From contig OY992537.1 in NCBI GenBank assembly GCA_963921195.1, forward strand, positions 69,866,040 through 69,930,039: DNA of 64,000 nt. Reading direction: 5' to 3'. Below, in pieces: positions 62,094-64,000 of this stretch; positions within the stretch are counted from its first letter, which is position 1; every line of letters begins with the position of its first letter. The DNA is from Pegoplata infirma (taxonomy: Eukaryota; Arthropoda; Insecta; Diptera; Anthomyiidae). The position numbers and the translations under genes were made by a program. Below the pieces are notes generated by a model. It was not told where the DNA came from. It made no database searches and was given only the letters and a program-made list of their open reading frames with translations.

Positions 62094-64000
62094 GTTAGAT
62101 GGTCAAAATGTACGAAAAAGGCTCAAAAACTACAATATCCCTTTTCACTTCAAATCGATATATCTCGATTACTAGAGCTAACCCAGAGAAACGCCGGGAC
62201 ACGTATAAATTTTTTTTTTTACCGAAATAACTTTCCCCTGTAAGCAATACCCCCGCCGATCACTGACCCCTACCATCTGCCTCACAGTGTAATCAGTTAC
62301 AAATCCACTTTGAACTTTAAGTTTGATTAGCTGTCTAATAAAAAAATCCTTTAAAAATACCGAAAAAAGTAATGTTTTTTTGTCATTTCTGTATCAGAGC
62401 AAAATAAATTATTTAATGCAGAAATTTGATAGAAACCGTGACATGTCATCAAAACTTAAGGAGCAATTATTATTTTTTTTTGCTACTGTGTTACAAACAG
62501 TAGTAAATACTTTCCACAAACAATGGCCCTCGACCATCTTGATATGAATTTCAAAAAAAGCCTGCCAGCCTGCCTTTCCATGTCATACATTTATAACAAT
62601 AAACGCATTTTTAAACTCTGTCCTATCTGTAAACCCTTCATTTCTGTTTGTAGGTCTGTTCTTTATATTGTAATTTAATATCATCACATTTTTTTCTTTC
62701 TTCCAGTCTTCAAAAAGAAAGTTTTTCTTTATTTATATCTATCTCTCTCCTTAATTTTATTTAAAATACAATTACAAATAACAACTGCCAAACAACAAGT
62801 AACATTTAATATCTAAACACCATCATCACGCGCACTAATTTAAAGAAAAAAAAACGAAGAAATACAATATAAATTGTATTTATTTCTACAATTTCATCTC
62901 TCTGAAGCACCATTATTATTATTAAAAAACCATATTCAAAACAATGATTATAAGAAATAAATACAAGAAAAAAAATTCAAAACCGATACAATATTTCATT
63001 GCTATTTAAGTTTTTTTTTTATTATTTATTTGTTTAACTACTGTTAATGTTCAACTGCAATGATTTTCTCTCCTTGTTTTTATAAATCATTGCACTATGG
63101 GGCAATGACTTTTGAATTTCTTTGCGGAAGACCAGCCAAACCAAAGCCATTGAAGTGCTGGTTGTGGGAAAAATTATAAACATTTTCAACTAGGGGACCT
63201 TCAGATGGCTACCAACTCTTAAATCATATTTTGGACCAAAATCGCGGTCTTGGAATTTTTAAATATTTTTTTTTTCAAAAATTATAAAAAATTCCCAAAT
63301 TTTTTAACCATACTAGGTCAAAACTTTGAAAGTTTATATATTTTGAAACATTTTGTTAATGATGTATAGAACCACATTTTCTAGCTTTTCCATTTTTTTT
63401 GTCTAACGTATATAGTGTAACAAGTGAACAAACTTTTAATCATGTCTTCAAAATATATCTTCAAATTCCGTTTTCACCAGTATTTCTTTGATACTGATGA
63501 AAACGGGATTTAAAACTACATTGCCTTAACTGTAACAAACATATTTATTCCGTGACCGGAGACAATAGGACATTAGAGTGGAATTTGTTCTTCAATTTCT
63601 GATTTTCCCAAGTGTCCGGACAAATTTTTATTCGCCTAGGCCTAAAATTTATGTAGTACAAATTTGGGGCCCGGCGATTAAAGTTTTGGTTTTTAAAAAA
63701 ACCAACCCTGAGTTTTTAAAAGTTGATTTTAAATATATTTCATTTTTCTATATTAAGGCCACAGACTATAAACAGACTCGACAGTAGAGTTTTATAAGAA
63801 AAAATGGGGAAAAACTAAGCGATTTTAGGACAAAACAGAGCGGTTTTTAGTCCGTTTTACGCTAAGATGGCAACACTTTCTACGACTTAGGAGTGAGTGA
63901 AACAACAAAAACCGATCTGGCATCTATTTTTCTTATGGCGCGTTATTTTAGTTTTCTCTTTCTAACCTAATTCGTAGAATAATTTGAAAATATTAACCAT
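62094..64000. other. Right-hand intergenic DNA, no gene seen
   Basis: Mostly A+T-rich, with cytosine-rich words near 62220-62290 and possibly low-copy sequence at 62330-63100. A hairpin at 63466-63509 (CCGTTTTCACCAGTAT and ATACTGATGAAAACGG, one mismatch, loop of about 9) stands out. The 69- and 74-codon frames here show no domain. Confidence 0.5.
63466..63509. repeat. Hairpin with CCGTTTTCACCAGTAT arms
   Basis: Two 16-base arms with a single mismatch face one another across about nine bases (TTCTTTG). It lies in otherwise unremarkable DNA. Confidence 0.75.

Overview
The window looks like chromosomal DNA of a fly (Diptera, probably a large-genome cyclorrhaphan such as a calyptrate; the family is not determined). 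It is very A+T-rich and dominated by transposable elements. It holds one intact host gene, escargot (esg), as a single 551-codon exon at 11811-13466 on the + strand. The N-terminus, the central conserved block and the five zinc fingers are those I know from Drosophila Escargot. No other intact host protein-coding gene and no convincing functional RNA gene was seen.

Layout. 1-1517 is apparently low-copy intergenic DNA with two short perfect palindromes. 1518-2866 is a 1.35-kb fold-back element. 3116-5467 is a four-level nest of inverted-repeat elements. 5494-6411 is another inverted-repeat element. 7506-9363 holds a short palindromic repeat and the degraded 3' end of a non-LTR retrotransposon, which is split by a 973-bp TA-target MITE. 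9364-14309 is a roughly 5-kb zone with no recognisable transposon; it contains the esg upstream region, a TATA promoter, the 5'UTR, the CDS and the 3'UTR. From 14310 to the right end the DNA is a mosaic of MITEs, fold-back elements, degraded LINE pieces and a dispersed repeat with TACCCTCCAC-type ends. The densest nests are at 23.7-30.4 kb, 31.1-35.3 kb, 37.7-40.4 kb, 50.2-51.5 kb and 56.3-59.8 kb. The last 1.4 kb shows little.

The most interesting content is not the gene but the small elements. Eight elements share termini of the form CCC-(3-4 nt)-AAAA. They can be delimited by exact 2-bp target duplications that vary (TA, TT, AT, CA, TG), and for several of them a related uninterrupted sequence in this same window supports the boundary. 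A second set ends in CAC...GTG at TA targets. A third set has TAGAG- or CAGGG-type ends, three of them with perfect 8-bp duplications (hAT-like). Some TA-target elements carry tRNA-like A-box/B-box sequences. Three successive hairpins of one motif stand at 61.6-62.1 kb.

All calls come from reading the sequence by eye. Element boundaries with both TIR and TSD are firm. Boundaries given with about are estimates.
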